Positions 16,415-29,110 of a stretch of 64,000 nt of DNA are shown piece after piece. The notes beneath the pieces were generated by a model. The model was not told the origin of the DNA. It made no database searches and worked only from the letters and a program-made list of their open reading frames with translations. Where the stretch lies: positions 248,001-312,000 of the forward strand of contig NZ_CP097253.1 in NCBI RefSeq assembly GCF_023380025.1. Reading direction: 5' to 3'. The translations under genes were made by a program, and so were the position numbers. Within the stretch, counting starts at the first letter, position 1. Every line of letters begins with the position of its first letter. This DNA comes from Sphingomonas glaciei. GTDB taxonomy: Bacteria; Pseudomonadota; Alphaproteobacteria; Sphingomonadales; Sphingomonadaceae.

Positions 16415-19008
16415 TTGGACCGCACGATCAAGATTCGGGCCCTGCTCGCAGGAGTGTCCGGCTTCTGCCTCTTCAGCGCGGCGACCGCGCAAGCGCAATC
16501 TGCTGGACCGGCGCCCGTGCCGGCGCCAGCCGCTTCCGCCGCCGAGCCGGCTGCAGAGGTACCGACCGAACAGGAAATCACCGTCATCGGCTCGCGCGGA
16601 CGGCCGCGTACCGATGTCGAGCGTCCGGTCGCGGTCGACGTCGTCAGCGCCGAAGAGCTTGCCAGCACTGGCCAGACCGACCTCGGCCAGCAGGTCCAGT
16701 TCACTTCGCCATCGTTCAATTCCTCCAAGTTCGGAATCAACGGGGCGACCAACTTCGCCGACCCGGCGTCGCTTCGCGGGATGTCGCCCGATCAGGTGCT
16801 GCTGCTGGTCAATGGCAAGCGCCGCCATCAATTCTCCGCGCTCAACCTCAATGTCTCGCCGGGCCTCGGAACCGTGGTCAGCGACCTGAATGCGCTGCCC
16901 AGCATGGCGGTCAAGCGGATCGAGGTGCTGCGCGATGGCGCCGCCGCGCAATATGGCTCGGACGCAATTGCGGGCGTCATCAATCTGACCCTTGCCGACA
17001 ATGCAAGCGGCACCCGCGCCAGCCTCACCTCGGGTATCCACGACGCGGGCGACGGCTTCACCGTCAAGGCCGGGATCAACCAGGGGCTGCGCCTTGGCGG
17101 CAGTGGTTTCATCAACCTGACGCTGGAATATTTCCGCTCGCAGGCGACCAATCGTTCGGACCCGTATGACGGTGTGCTTTATCCCACCGCGCCGAGCCCG
17201 TTCACCGGCCCGACCGCGGCCTTCCCCTACACCACCGCCAACCCCCGGGTGGATTGCGGCGTCTATCCGGCGAACGGCGCCTTCGTGGTCGGCAATTACG
17301 GATCCAACCAGAACCGGACCTACCAGGGGTTCGTCAATTCCGAACTGCCGCTGTCCGAGAATCTGACCGCTTATGCATTCGGCGGCTATTCGCGAAAGGA
17401 CATCCGCGCGTTCGGCTTCTTCCGCGCACCGGCCACCTTCGCCAACTCGGCGCTGACCATCTTCCCGGACGGCTATATTCCGCGGCTGCCCGGTCGATCG
17501 ATCGACTATTCGGCTCTCGGCGGACTTCGCTTCGAGCTCGGGTCGTGGAAGGTCGACGGAAGCTACGGCTACGGCCACAACCATCTCGACCAGAATGCAC
17601 TGAACACCGTCAACGCCTCGCTCGGCGCGGCCAGCCCGACGAATTTCTACGTCGGCCGCACGAGCTTCGGACAGCATGTCGCCGACCTGGTGGTGACGCG
17701 GGACTTCGGCACCGCCTTCGGCCTCCAGTCGCTGAACCTCGCCGCGGGCGTCCAATGGCGGCGCGACAATTTCAAAGTCGATCGCGGCGATCCGGCCAGC
17801 TATGCGATCGGGCCCCTGACCGCGAGCGGCAAGGCATCGGGCTCCAACGGTCGTCCGGGTTATGCGCCGCAGGACGAGAATGACCTCAGCCGAAGCAATG
17901 TTGGCGCATTCATCGACATCGAGGCCGACATCACCGAAGCGCTTCGCTGACTGGTGCGCTTCGCTACGAGAAATACAGCGATTTTGGCGGAAACCTGTCG
18001 GGCAAGCTCGCCGGGCGCCTCAAGCTGAGCGAGATGCTGGGCCTTCGCGCCAGCTACAATCGCGGGTTCCGGGCGCCGTCGCTGGCGCAGATCGGCAACC
18101 GGGTGAACACCTCGACGGTGCAGAACGGACTGATCCTGCAGACCCAGCAGATCTCGTCCGACGATCCGCGCCTCAAGACCCTTGGCGTCCCCGATCCCAA
18201 GGCGGAGATCTCGGACAGCTACGCGCTCGGCATGACCGGCGAATTCGGCCGGCTGACCGCTACGCTCGATGCCTTCCAGATCGATATCAAGGACCGGATC
18301 GCGATCACCGACGGTATCCTGACCGCCAGCTATCCGGCGGTCGCGGCCCTGTTTCCGGGTGTGCGCGAAATCCGCTTCTTCACCAATCAGATCGATACGC
18401 GGACACGCGGAGCGGATCTGGTGCTGACGTACAAGGCACCGCTTCCGGGCGGCGCAAGGCTCGGTCTGACGCTCGCAGGCACCCACGCCAAGACCGAGGT
18501 GCGACGCCAGAAGGCGACTCCTGCGGCCCTGATCGCCGGTGCGTCGGCCGCGGTTCGCGCCGCGCCGCTGGTCGGCCTCACCGCCATCGAGCTCATCGAG
18601 GTGGCGCAGCCGCGAAACAAGATCCTCGCCAGCGCCAATGTCGATATCGACCGCTTCACCCTGACCGCGCGGGTCAGCTACTTCGGCAACGTCAAGGCGT
18701 TCTCTACCGGTCTCAACGCAGCCGACCCGAACGTCAGTTGCGATTCGACGAACCGTTGCGTCCAGACCTTCAGCGGTAAGGGCCTGGTCGACCTCGCGGG
18801 CACCTATCAGGTGGCCAAGCCGCTTTCGTTGACGGTGGGGGTGAACAACCTGTTCGACACTTATCCGGACAAGTGGAATGCCCGGCGGTTCGGCTACGTG
18901 GGAGAGGCCGGCTCCTACTCGAACGGTCAGACCCCCTATACCCGCAACGCGGGGCAATTCGGGTTCAACGGCACTTATTATTACGCAAGCGCCAACTTGG
19001 ATTTCTGA
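16415..19008 (+). pseudogene. TonB-dependent receptor, frameshifted
   Basis: Two frames together encode a receptor of about 864 residues. The first (16415-17950) begins at TTG behind AGGGAGGA. It has a signal peptide, a TonB box and plug (EITVIGSR; LLLVNGKRRHQ; VLRDGAAAQYGSDAIAGVIN) and about two thirds of the barrel, then stops right after DITEALR. The neighbouring frame continues without a gap from about 17949 (LTGALRYEKYSDFGG) to a proper C-terminal barrel strand ending in F at 19008. Losing one C in CGCCTG at about 17946-17948 explains it. A 10-base direct repeat, GCGCTTCGCT, brackets the site. Either a genuine null mutation or a base-calling error. Position after dctA suggests a receptor for a substrate related to organic acids, unproven. 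Confidence 0.88.
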
Positions 19009-19066
19009 CGGATCGGCGCTGCGGTAGGGGGAGGGGCCTTCGCGCCGTGCGACTTGGGTAGCGGGG

Positions 19067-19831
19067 TCAGGTCGTCGCGCTGGTCACCCGGACGAGTGTG
19101 TCGGCGACTATATGCTCTCTCTCTTCATCGAGACGGGCCACGGGGATAGCGATACTCAGGGCTCCGACTACAATCCCGTCGATGCGGAGGGCGCGGCCGA
19201 AGCCCCTGATCCCGGGGGTATGCTCCTCGTTGGTTCGCGCGATGCCGGAGGTCCGGATCTCGGTGACTTCGGCGCGCAGGGTCGGTTCGTCGACCACCGT
19301 CGTCGCGGTGAAGCGCTCGCGCTCCGCTTCGGCGAAATAGCGGGCGAGATCCTCGTCGGTCAGCGCGGCGAGCAGGGCCTTGCCGGCAGCAAAGGCGTGG
19401 AAGGGGGCCCGGGCTCCCATTTGCACCGCATAGCGCAGGGCATGCTCGCTGGTTTCGGTTACCAGCGCTTCGACCTCCCACCCGCGTGCGACGAAGAAGC
19501 TGCTGGTCTCGTTCAGTTCGGACCGCAGCGTGCGCACGAGCGGTGCGACGAGGTGGGTCAGCGCCAGTTCGGGCGAGCGGTTCTGGAGCCGGGCGAGGCC
19601 CGCGCCGGGACGATAATGGCGGCCCTCGCGCACCAGATAGTCGCGCTCGACCAGGGTCGCGAGAAGGTAGGACAGGCTGCTGACGGGTATCGCGAGGGCC
19701 GCCGCAATCTCCTGAGCGAACAGCGGGCGGTTGTGCGACACGACATATTCGATGATGTCGAGCGTCCGGGTCGCCGACTTGACCGATGCGGACGAGCCAG
19801 TCTCCGCGGTGCCTGCCATCCTCTCAAGCAC
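19067..19831 (-). CDS. IclR-family transcriptional regulator
   Basis: 254 residues. The N-terminal winged helix (about 17-75; TRTLDIIEYVVSHN, EIAAALAIPVSSLSYLLATL) is followed by a GAF-like effector domain (about 95-245) with the IclR signature region AFAAGKALLAAL and the C-terminal IRGFGRALRIDG. IclR proteins typically control aromatic or carboxylic acid degradation next to their own gene and bind a small ligand in the C-terminal domain. The GTG start at 19831 overlaps the stop of the SnoaL-like gene; an ATG at 19819 is possible. As the last gene of the minus-strand catabolic run it may be co-transcribed with it, giving feedback control. Confidence 0.9.
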   Translation of the reverse strand: MLERMAGTAETGSSASVKSATRTLDIIEYVVSHNRPLFAQEIAAALAIPVSSLSYLLATLVERDYLVREGRHYRPGAGLARLQNRSPELALTHLVAPLVRTLRSELNETSSFFVARGWEVEALVTETSEHALRYAVQMGARAPFHAFAAGKALLAALTDEDLARYFAEAERERFTATTVVDEPTLRAEVTEIRTSGIARTNEEHTPGIRGFGRALRIDGIVVGALSIAIPVARLDEEREHIVADTLVRVTSATT

Positions 19832-20243
19832 CGAAGGTCAGAGAGCCGCGGCGCTCCGCGAAACGCCAGCCCTCGTCGGTCAGCACGAAGCGGTCGTGAA
19901 ACGAGCCGACCAGAGGCTTCGCGCTGCCGATGAACAGCAGCATCGCGCTTTCGCCGGTCGCTTCGGTTTCGCTGAGCACATCGACGACGACATTGGCGCA
20001 GACGTGGCGGGTCGTGCGCGGCGGCCGGGCGCGCAGCGAGGCGAGGATGCGGTCCCGCCCCGCGACGCCGTCGGCGGCAGCGGTCGGGCGGAACATCACG
20101 CCATCTTCGGCATAAAGCGCCGCCACCTTGTCCCAATCCGCCGCGTCATTGGCGTTGGCGTAGACGTGGACCAGCCGCGCGCATTGCCGTTCGATCTCCG
20201 CGCGGTGCGGGTCAGCAAGCGGCTGGGTGGAGCCGCTTGCCAT
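19824..20243 (-). CDS. SnoaL-like (NTF2-fold) small protein
   Basis: 139 residues from ATG at 20243; the frame is open to 20390 but that part lies inside the end of the TonB receptor gene. The NTF2/SnoaL pattern is clear: a first long helix (IERQCARLVHVYANAND), then DWDKVAALYAEDGVMFRP, GRDRILASL, and alternating strands ending in DRFVLTDEGWRFAERR. Relatives act as small isomerases, hydratases or ring-hydroxylating dioxygenase beta-like subunits, so a chemical step in the pathway encoded around it is plausible but not defined. It starts 20 bases after the receptor stop and overlaps the IclR gene start. Confidence 0.8.
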   Translation of the reverse strand: MASGSTQPLADPHRAEIERQCARLVHVYANANDAADWDKVAALYAEDGVMFRPTAAADGVAGRDRILASLRARPPRTTRHVCANVVVDVLSETEATGESAMLLFIGSAKPLVGSFHDRFVLTDEGWRFAERRGSLTFGA

Positions 20244-20263
20244 TCCGTCTTTTTTCGGGCCGC

Positions 20264-22722
<2,459 letters not shown>

Positions 22723-22726
<4 letters not shown>

Positions 22727-24384
22727 AACGCTTCTCCCCTATGTTCCTCAAGCGCGTGATCGTCCGCGTGAGGGTCGCCACCCCCGCGCGCTACAATGAC
22801 CTCAAGCAGCCTCGGCCCGGCACCCGCAAACAACGCGGTCAGTGCACGGTCGAGATCACCTGGATCCGAAACGCATTCTCCCGGCACGCCCTGCGCCTTG
22901 GCGAGGGCGACGAAATCGATTCCGGGCATCTTGCTGCCCACCGCTTCCAGTCCGAACAGCGCTCCGAACTGGTCGAGTGCCGCATAGCCCCCGTTGTTGA
23001 CGATGACGAAGCGGACGTCGGCTGTATAGTGGCCTGCAGACCATATGCCCTGGATCGCATACATTGCCGATCCGTCGCCCAGCAGGCACAGCACCGGCCG
23101 ATCGGGCCGGGCAAGCGCCACGCCGACCGCGGCCGGCAAGGCATGGCCAAGACCGCCGCTGGCGCAGGTGTGGAATTCGTCGCCGGCCAGCATCGGCAGG
23201 TGGTCGTGCATCGGCCCGCGCGTGCTGGGTGCTTCCTCGACGACCGCAATGCCGGCCGGGCGAAGCGCCGCCAGCCGGCTCATCAGCAATGTGTCGGTGA
23301 GGACGTTGGGAGGCGGGGGCGCCGGTTGGTCGCGGCGGACGCTCGATCCTTGCGGACGCGCAGGGGCCAGGCCGGCAAGGGCGTTCAGCGCGTGGGCAAG
23401 GTCGGCGACGATCGCTATTCCCTCTGGCACCCGGGCGGCCTCCGCCGGATCATCGCCGATCTGGATCAGCGCCGCACCCGGCGGGACGAATGGGCCGCTG
23501 CCTTCGACATGGTAAGTGAACACCGGCGCGCCGAGGACCAGGATGCAGTCCGCTCCGTCCAGCCGCTGGACGATCGCTTCGCGCGACGCGGGCAGGAAGC
23601 CCCGGAACAGCCGATGATCCTCGGGAAACGGATTGCGGGCGGCCATCGGGGCGATCCAAACATCGGCGTCAATCCGCTCGGCCAGCGCGAGCAGGTTGTC
23701 GCGGGCGCTGTTGCTGGCCACTCCAGTGCCGGCGACGATGGCGATCCTGGAAGCCTTGGCGATCGTGGCCGCCGCCTCCGCCATGGCTTGGGGATCGGGC
23801 GCCGCCTTGGCGCTGAGGCGGGTGACCGCGACCGGCTGCGCCGGCTGCTCCCAATCGTCGATCGGGATCGAGACGAAGGTCGGTCCGCGCGGCGCCTGCA
23901 TGGCGATTTGATAGGCCTGCGCGATCGCCTGTGGCACGTCCTGCGCACGGGCGGGCTCAATCGCCCATTTGACGAACGGCCGCGGCAATTCGGTCGCACG
24001 CTCGGCATGGAGGAATGGGGCGTAGGGCAGCATCGAGCGGGCCTGTTGACCGGCGGTGATGACCAGGGGCGTGCCGTTGCGGTAGGCGGTGAACAGATTG
24101 CCCATCGCATGGCCGACGCCAGCCGAGCTGTGCAGGTTGACCAGCGCTGCCGCGCCGCTCGCTTGCGCGAAGCCGTCGGCCATCGCCACAACGACCGATT
24201 CCTGCAGGCCGAGGATGTAGCGGAAGCCCTCCGGAAAATCGCGGAACATCGGTAGTTCGGTCGAGCCGGGATTACCGAAGATGGTTGTCATCCCGAACCG
24301 TTCGAGCAGCTCCATCACCGCCTGGCGCACGGCGTATCCGACATGCGTTTCGGTCCGGCCGACGTGGAGCCCGTCCAGACTCAT
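22723..24384 (-). CDS. benzoylformate decarboxylase-like ThDP enzyme
   Basis: 553 residues, with the three-domain layout of thiamine-diphosphate 2-oxo acid decarboxylases. N-terminal features match benzoylformate decarboxylase closely: FGNPGSTELPMF (active-site Ser), LGLQESVVVAMADG (cofactor Glu), NLHSSAGVGHAMG (active-site His), TAGQQARSM and LPRPFVKWAIEPA. The C-terminal cofactor site has GDGSAMYAIQGIWSA and a downstream NNGGY (GDG-NN motif). The reaction is non-oxidative decarboxylation of an aryl 2-oxo acid to the aryl aldehyde. Acetolactate synthase is less likely given these N-terminal matches. The gene overlaps the MetE-like gene and the TonB receptor gene by four bases each. The neighbouring aldehyde dehydrogenase would take its product. 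Confidence 0.82.
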
Positions 24385-25505
24385 CGCGAGGCCAGGTCCG
24401 CGCCTTCGCGCAGCGCGCGCAGCTTCTTCCAGGTGACGGCGGGGTCGATCTTGCCATAGCCTGCGAAGGTGCCGAACCCACAGTCGGTACTGGCGACCAC
24501 CCGATCCGCTCCGACGATGCCGATGAACCGCTCCAGCCGCTGCGCGATCAGTTCAGGATGCTCGAGGTAATTGGAGCAGGTGTCGATCAGCCCCGGCGCG
24601 AGCACCTTGTGATCGGGGATCCGGGCATCCCGCCATACCGTCCACTCATGCTCGTGGCGCGGGTTGGCGGCTTCGAACAGGATGGTCGCAGGGCGGGCCC
24701 TGAGGATGGTGTCCATGATCCTTTCGACCGGAATGTCATGGTCGTGCGGGCCTTCGTAATTGCCCCAGCAGACATGCATCCGCATCTTCTCGGGCGCGAT
24801 GTTAGCGGTGGCGGCATTGAGCGCTTCGACATTGGCTTCGATCGTCGCGAGGAAGCCCCTCTCGTCCATCTCCTGGTAGCCGGTGTGCCGCGACATGGCG
24901 AGGTCGGGGCAGTCGAGCTGAAGCTCCAGCCCGGCGGCGACGATCGCTTCATATTCAGGCCGCATCGCATCGACCAGCGCCGCCAGATACTGCTCGTGCG
25001 TCTTGTAGAAATGGTTGGGCTGGAAGGCGGTGATGAGGCCGGGCGAGGCCGAGTTCATGAAGGCCCGCGTGCCCCTACCAAACCGGTCCAGCGATGACTT
25101 GAACCGCCGAATGTCGTCGTGCAACGGCTGCAGATCGACCAGGGTCACCTCGCCGATGCACGCGGCGCGCGTGAACTCCTGCGTGCCCATGATCGCGGCC
25201 AGCCGCGTGCGCAGTTCGGGAAGCGGCGCGAGGTCGAGCGCGGGCTTGCGTTCGACATGCCCGCCGAAGCCCGACAGGCGTTCGATCATGTAGGTCGAAT
25301 AGCCGACCTTGCCGAGCTCGCCGTCGCTGACGATCGTCACCCCGGCCGCGACCTGAGCCTGCACCGCCTCGTCGACCGCCGCCTGCACGACCCGGTCGAA
25401 GGCATCGGCATCGTAGGCCTCCCCCGCGTCGCGCGCGAGCAGCAGGGGGGTCAGCGTATCGCCGCGCGGCAGGCTGCCGACATGGGTGGTGGCGATGGTC
25501 ACCAT
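24381..25505 (-). CDS. MetE C-terminal-type (cobalamin-independent) methyltransferase
   Basis: 374 residues, covering only the catalytic C-terminal half of methionine synthase MetE. It opens with TIATTHVGSLPRG, as in the MetE catalytic barrel. The zinc ligands are in place: HVCWGN (His and Cys two apart), a Glu in LFEAANPRHEHEW and a late Cys in ASTDCGFGTF. The frame extends to 25652, but ATG 25505 gives the family N-terminus and a seven-base overlap with the aldehyde dehydrogenase. Stand-alone homologues move a methyl group to a thiol, or in other lineages act in coenzyme M thioether chemistry. Next to a tetrahydrofolate-dependent demethylase it may recycle methyl-tetrahydrofolate; this is inference. 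Confidence 0.8.
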   Translation of the reverse strand: MVTIATTHVGSLPRGDTLTPLLLARDAGEAYDADAFDRVVQAAVDEAVQAQVAAGVTIVSDGELGKVGYSTYMIERLSGFGGHVERKPALDLAPLPELRTRLAAIMGTQEFTRAACIGEVTLVDLQPLHDDIRRFKSSLDRFGRGTRAFMNSASPGLITAFQPNHFYKTHEQYLAALVDAMRPEYEAIVAAGLELQLDCPDLAMSRHTGYQEMDERGFLATIEANVEALNAATANIAPEKMRMHVCWGNYEGPHDHDIPVERIMDTILRARPATILFEAANPRHEHEWTVWRDARIPDHKVLAPGLIDTCSNYLEHPELIAQRLERFIGIVGADRVVASTDCGFGTFAGYGKIDPAVTWKKLRALREGADLASR

Positions 25506-26926
25506 CCGTTCGCCTCGAAAGCGACGGCGTTGATCACGTGCGCCTGGGTATATTCGTGCAGCCCCGCCTCGCCAAGCTCGCTGCCGATGCCCGACATCTT
25601 GGCGCCGCGAAACGGGATGTTGGCGTCGATCGCGAGATACTGATTGACCCACACGGTGCCGCTGTTGACCTGCCGCGCAACGGACGTCGCCCGTTCGAGG
25701 TCGCGTCCCCAGACCGAGCCGCCAAGCCCATGCTCGCTATCGTTGGTGCGTGCGATCACTTCTTCGATCGAATCGTAGCGCATCACCGGAAGGACCGGCC
25801 CGAACTGCTCCTCGCGGACCAGAGGAGCGTCGTCGGCGAGGTCGCGGACGATGGTCGGCGGGATGAAATAGCCCGGTCGGTCAAGCGGTGCGCCGCCGGC
25901 CAAGATCGTGCCATTGGCGCGGGCATGGTCGAGCAGAGCGCGGATCTTGTCGAACTGCATGCGGTTCTGGACCGGGCCGATCTGCGCGCCCTGCCGGGTG
26001 CCGTCGTCGACCACCGCCTCGCTGGCCAGCCGCGCGAGTTCGTCACAGAAGGCGTCGTACATGGCTGTGGGGACATAGGCGCGCTTGATCGCCACGCAGA
26101 TCTGCCCGGCATTGGCCATTGCCCCGCCATAGATCTTGCGTGCGGCCTCGACCGGATCAACGTCGTCGAGGACGATTGCAGCGTCGTTGCCGCCTAGCTC
26201 CAGTGTCATCCGCTTCAGCCCCGCGGCGCCGCTCTGCATCACCTTGATGCCCGTCGCGGTGGAACCGGTGAAGGCGACCTTGGCGACGTCGGGATGAGCG
26301 GTCAGCGCCGCGCCCAGGTCGTTCTCGTCGCAGATGATGTTGAGCACGCCCGGCGGCAGGATGTCGCGGGCGATCTCGCCGATCAGCAGCGTCGTCAGCG
26401 GCGTGGTCGGCGCGGGCTTGGCGACCATTGTATTGCCGGTGACAAGCGCGGGGCCGAGCTTGTTCATCAGCAGGATCATCGGGAAATTCCACGGCATGAT
26501 CGCCGCGACGACGCCGAGCGGGGTGCGATGCTCGGTCACCTGGTTGCCGCCCTCGTCGCGCAGCACCCGGTCTTCGATCCGCATCGCCGCGAAGGCGCGC
26601 AGCACGAAGGTCGAGCCCATCGCCTCGTACATCGCCTGGTCGAGCGGCTTGCCCTGCTCGGCGGTGAGCAGGCTGGCGATCTCGCTGGCGCGGGCTTCGA
26701 TCGCATTGGCCAGTTTGACGACTAGAGCCGCCCGCTCCTCGGCCGGCCGTGTCGCCCACGCCGGGAAGGCCGCCTTGGCCGCCGCGACTGCCTGGTTCAG
26801 CACCGCTTCGTCGGCCTTGGGGCAGCGCGCGAACGGCTCCCCCGTTGCCGGATTGACGACGTCGAACGATCCCGCCCCGGGGTGGGGCTGGCCGTCGATG
26901 AGCATGCTGAACTGGCGGTCGGTCAT
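25499..26926 (-). CDS. NAD(P)-dependent aldehyde dehydrogenase
   Basis: 475 residues, full length for the ALDH superfamily. The cofactor region has IMPWNFPMILLMNKLGPALVTGNTMVAKPA; the general base Glu is in LELGGNDA, the catalytic Cys is in GQICVAIKR, and the C-terminal motif is EEQFGPVLPV. It oxidises an aldehyde to its acid. Beside a benzoylformate decarboxylase-like gene the natural substrate is an aromatic aldehyde such as a benzaldehyde or vanillin derivative, though succinate-semialdehyde-type enzymes look similar. It starts 14 bases after the O-demethylase stop and overlaps the start of the MetE-like gene. Confidence 0.9.
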   Translation of the reverse strand: MTDRQFSMLIDGQPHPGAGSFDVVNPATGEPFARCPKADEAVLNQAVAAAKAAFPAWATRPAEERAALVVKLANAIEARASEIASLLTAEQGKPLDQAMYEAMGSTFVLRAFAAMRIEDRVLRDEGGNQVTEHRTPLGVVAAIMPWNFPMILLMNKLGPALVTGNTMVAKPAPTTPLTTLLIGEIARDILPPGVLNIICDENDLGAALTAHPDVAKVAFTGSTATGIKVMQSGAAGLKRMTLELGGNDAAIVLDDVDPVEAARKIYGGAMANAGQICVAIKRAYVPTAMYDAFCDELARLASEAVVDDGTRQGAQIGPVQNRMQFDKIRALLDHARANGTILAGGAPLDRPGYFIPPTIVRDLADDAPLVREEQFGPVLPVMRYDSIEEVIARTNDSEHGLGGSVWGRDLERATSVARQVNSGTVWVNQYLAIDANIPFRGAKMSGIGSELGEAGLHEYTQAHVINAVAFEANGW

Positions 26927-26940
26927 ATTGCTACCTTCGT

Positions 26941-28338
26941 TCAGGCGGGCTGCCGGGTCCGCCAGCTGTCAGCGTAGCTGTCGCGCGCCACTTCGGAATA
27001 GGGCACCGAGGCCACCGTCGCTCGGATCTCGGTCTGGACGTGGCGCTCGACCGTCGGCTTGCGGGTGCCGCCGTCGGGCTCGCCCCACAGCAGGGTGACC
27101 TTCGTTCCCGGCTCGGCATGGTCGGCGTCGAGCATGGCCAAAGTGAGCATCCGCCCCTCGTTCGAACTGTAGCCGATCCAGGTCGACAGTCCGACCAGTT
27201 TGTCGTCGACCAACACCTGATCGAACGGGTGCATCGAATAAACCGCCGAGGGGAACTCCATATATTTGGCGCGGTCGCCCTTCTGCAGCGCGGAGCTCAT
27301 CACGCGCATCACGTCTTCGTTGTCGAGCGCGAGCGTGACCTTCTTGCGGTGTGGCTGGTCGGCCATCTTTTCGAGCGCTTCGCGGCCGATGAAGTCGTGG
27401 TCGAACTTGACGAACGGCCCGTAGCCGAGGTCCCACGGGGTCAGATAATAGCCATCGACACTTTCCGGCACGTAGCTGCCGCCGATCGAGGCATTGGCTT
27501 CGTAGGATTTGGCCCCCAGCCATTCGCGATACGGCCGCAGCGCTTCGCCGGTGTAGATGGCGGGGAGCGGGGAGGGGATCCACCCGGATTCGAGCGTATT
27601 CGACGAATAGCAGCGGCCGCCTACCAGGGTCAGGCCGAAGTCCTTGCCCGCGGCGATCAGCGCCTGGCGTACGGTTTCGCCCTCGGCCCATGGCCCGAAC
27701 AGTTCGTAGCCCGGCTGCCCGGCCATGCCGTGGCGCAGCGCGCGGACCTTGCAGCCAGCGATGTCGATCGTCGTCATGTGGAAGAATTTGAGATCGGGCG
27801 GGGTCTGCCCCATCGCCTTTTCGAGCGTCTGCATGGCGGTCGGCCCCTGCAGCTGGAAGCGATAGGATTTGCGATTCTCCGGATCGGGCCGGACCGCGGT
27901 GCGCTCGTCGCGCTCGGCCGTGACGTCCCACTTGCCGGTCTGCGCGTGATATTCGACCCACTCGATCACCGGCGCGCGGCCGACCAGGTTGAAGCGGTTC
28001 TCCTCCAGGTAGAAGAGGATGACGTCGCCGATGACATAGCCGTCGGGCGTGACCGGCACGAACTGCTTGGCGCGGTCGGGGACGAAGCCCTTGAAACTAT
28101 TGATGCCAAGGTGGTTCAGCATGGCGAAGGCGTCGGGCCCGCTAACCTCCAGGTCGACCATGTGATAGGATTGATTGAACAGCACGCAGGTCTTGGCCCA
28201 GCCCTGCTGTTCGTTGCGCCAGTTGGAATATTCCGCAGGCACGCCCGGATAGGCATTGGGGCCACTCTGCTGGTTGCGCAGCAGCTCAACGATGTCGCCG
28301 CTTTGATCCAGCAGCGTTTGCAGGTTCGATTCAGACAC
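26941..28338 (-). CDS. LigM/DesA-like tetrahydrofolate-dependent aromatic O-demethylase
   Basis: 465 residues, the size of sphingomonad LigM (vanillate/3-O-methylgallate demethylase), a member of the GcvT aminomethyltransferase superfamily. Matching stretches include YPGVPAEYSNWRNEQ, LFNQSYHMVDL, VPVTPDGYVIGD, WVEYHAQTGK, LRHGMAGQPGYELFGPW, SNTLESGWIPSPLPAIYTG and YGPFVKFDHDFIGREAL. It transfers the methyl group of an aryl methyl ether to tetrahydrofolate, freeing the phenol. The frame is open to 28746, but GTG 28338 aligns with the family start and shares its G with the TAG stop of the hydrolase gene (TAGTG), so the two are coupled. LigM versus DesA versus another methoxyarene demethylase cannot be decided from sequence. 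Confidence 0.82.
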   Translation of the reverse strand: MSESNLQTLLDQSGDIVELLRNQQSGPNAYPGVPAEYSNWRNEQQGWAKTCVLFNQSYHMVDLEVSGPDAFAMLNHLGINSFKGFVPDRAKQFVPVTPDGYVIGDVILFYLEENRFNLVGRAPVIEWVEYHAQTGKWDVTAERDERTAVRPDPENRKSYRFQLQGPTAMQTLEKAMGQTPPDLKFFHMTTIDIAGCKVRALRHGMAGQPGYELFGPWAEGETVRQALIAAGKDFGLTLVGGRCYSSNTLESGWIPSPLPAIYTGEALRPYREWLGAKSYEANASIGGSYVPESVDGYYLTPWDLGYGPFVKFDHDFIGREALEKMADQPHRKKVTLALDNEDVMRVMSSALQKGDRAKYMEFPSAVYSMHPFDQVLVDDKLVGLSTWIGYSSNEGRMLTLAMLDADHAEPGTKVTLLWGEPDGGTRKPTVERHVQTEIRATVASVPYSEVARDSYADSWRTRQPA

Positions 28339-29087
28339 TAGGACACTCCCTGGGCATGGGTGGGCCACGTCAGCCAATCGGCGATGGTGGCATTGAGAAG
28401 TTCGGGTGCTTCGGCCGGAAGCATGTGCCCGGCATGGTCGATGACGTGGAGGCGGGCATCGGGCAGCGCCGCGGCGATCGCCTCGTGCTGCGCGGGCGGG
28501 CTCCAGCGATCCTCGCTGCCGACCGCGACCAGCGCCGGGCAGCGGATTTGCGGCAGGACCGGCTCGACCAGCGGCCGGCTCAGCAAGGCATCGACCTGCG
28601 CGGCGAAGACCTCGACCCCGACCTCGCGGCACATCGTCCGCAGCGGGGTTATAAGCGCTGCGTCGTCGACCCGGTCGGGCGCGACCATCGGGGGCAGCCA
28701 CTGGTCGACAAGCGCGTCGACGCCCTGCGTTCTTCCCAGCTCGCACAGGTGGTGCCGGGCATCGGCCTCACCCGGACGCACCGGATGAATACCGGTGCTG
28801 AAGAAGGCGATCCGTTCAACCCGTTCGGGTGCCAGCCGGAAGGCCTCGGCCGCGACGCGTGCGCCCATTGAATGACCGACCAGCGACAGCGGACCGGACA
28901 CGGTGTCGAGCGCGCGCCGCGCCATGTCGGTGATCGTCCGCGACAGGCCATAGCCATTCACCGCGACCGACCCGGGAAATCGGCGCAGCTGCTCGGCGAA
29001 GATACGGGCGTCGCACATCAATCCGGGAAGGAAGAGCAGTCTTGCTGCCGGCACCTCCCCCGCATTGTTTGCCACCCGCCCTTTCAT
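28338..29087 (-). CDS. alpha/beta hydrolase
   Basis: 249 residues, with LLFLPGLMCDARIF (oxyanion-hole region), the nucleophile elbow VGHSMGAR (Ser about 97) and the catalytic His in IDHAGHMLPAEAP near the C-terminus; an acid lies in the preceding strand region VAVGSEDRWSPP. The set is that of a small esterase or carbon-carbon hydrolase without a large cap. It is the first gene of the minus-strand catabolic operon and its stop is fused to the next start. It could release an aromatic acid from an ester, or cleave a later intermediate. Confidence 0.85.
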   Translation of the reverse strand: MKGRVANNAGEVPAARLLFLPGLMCDARIFAEQLRRFPGSVAVNGYGLSRTITDMARRALDTVSGPLSLVGHSMGARVAAEAFRLAPERVERIAFFSTGIHPVRPGEADARHHLCELGRTQGVDALVDQWLPPMVAPDRVDDAALITPLRTMCREVGVEVFAAQVDALLSRPLVEPVLPQIRCPALVAVGSEDRWSPPAQHEAIAAALPDARLHVIDHAGHMLPAEAPELLNATIADWLTWPTHAQGVS

Positions 29088-29110
29088 CCTTCCGAAGTTT
29101 TCGAGTACAT

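Noticed and set aside
22741..24255. A 504-codon open frame antisense to the benzoylformate-decarboxylase-like gene, and similar ones at 27040-28341, 8321-9172, 20987-21877 and 58063-60327
   Set aside because: They mirror real genes in a GC-rich genome, have no recognisable domains and have skewed Arg/His/Gly composition; the opposite strands encode clear protein families.
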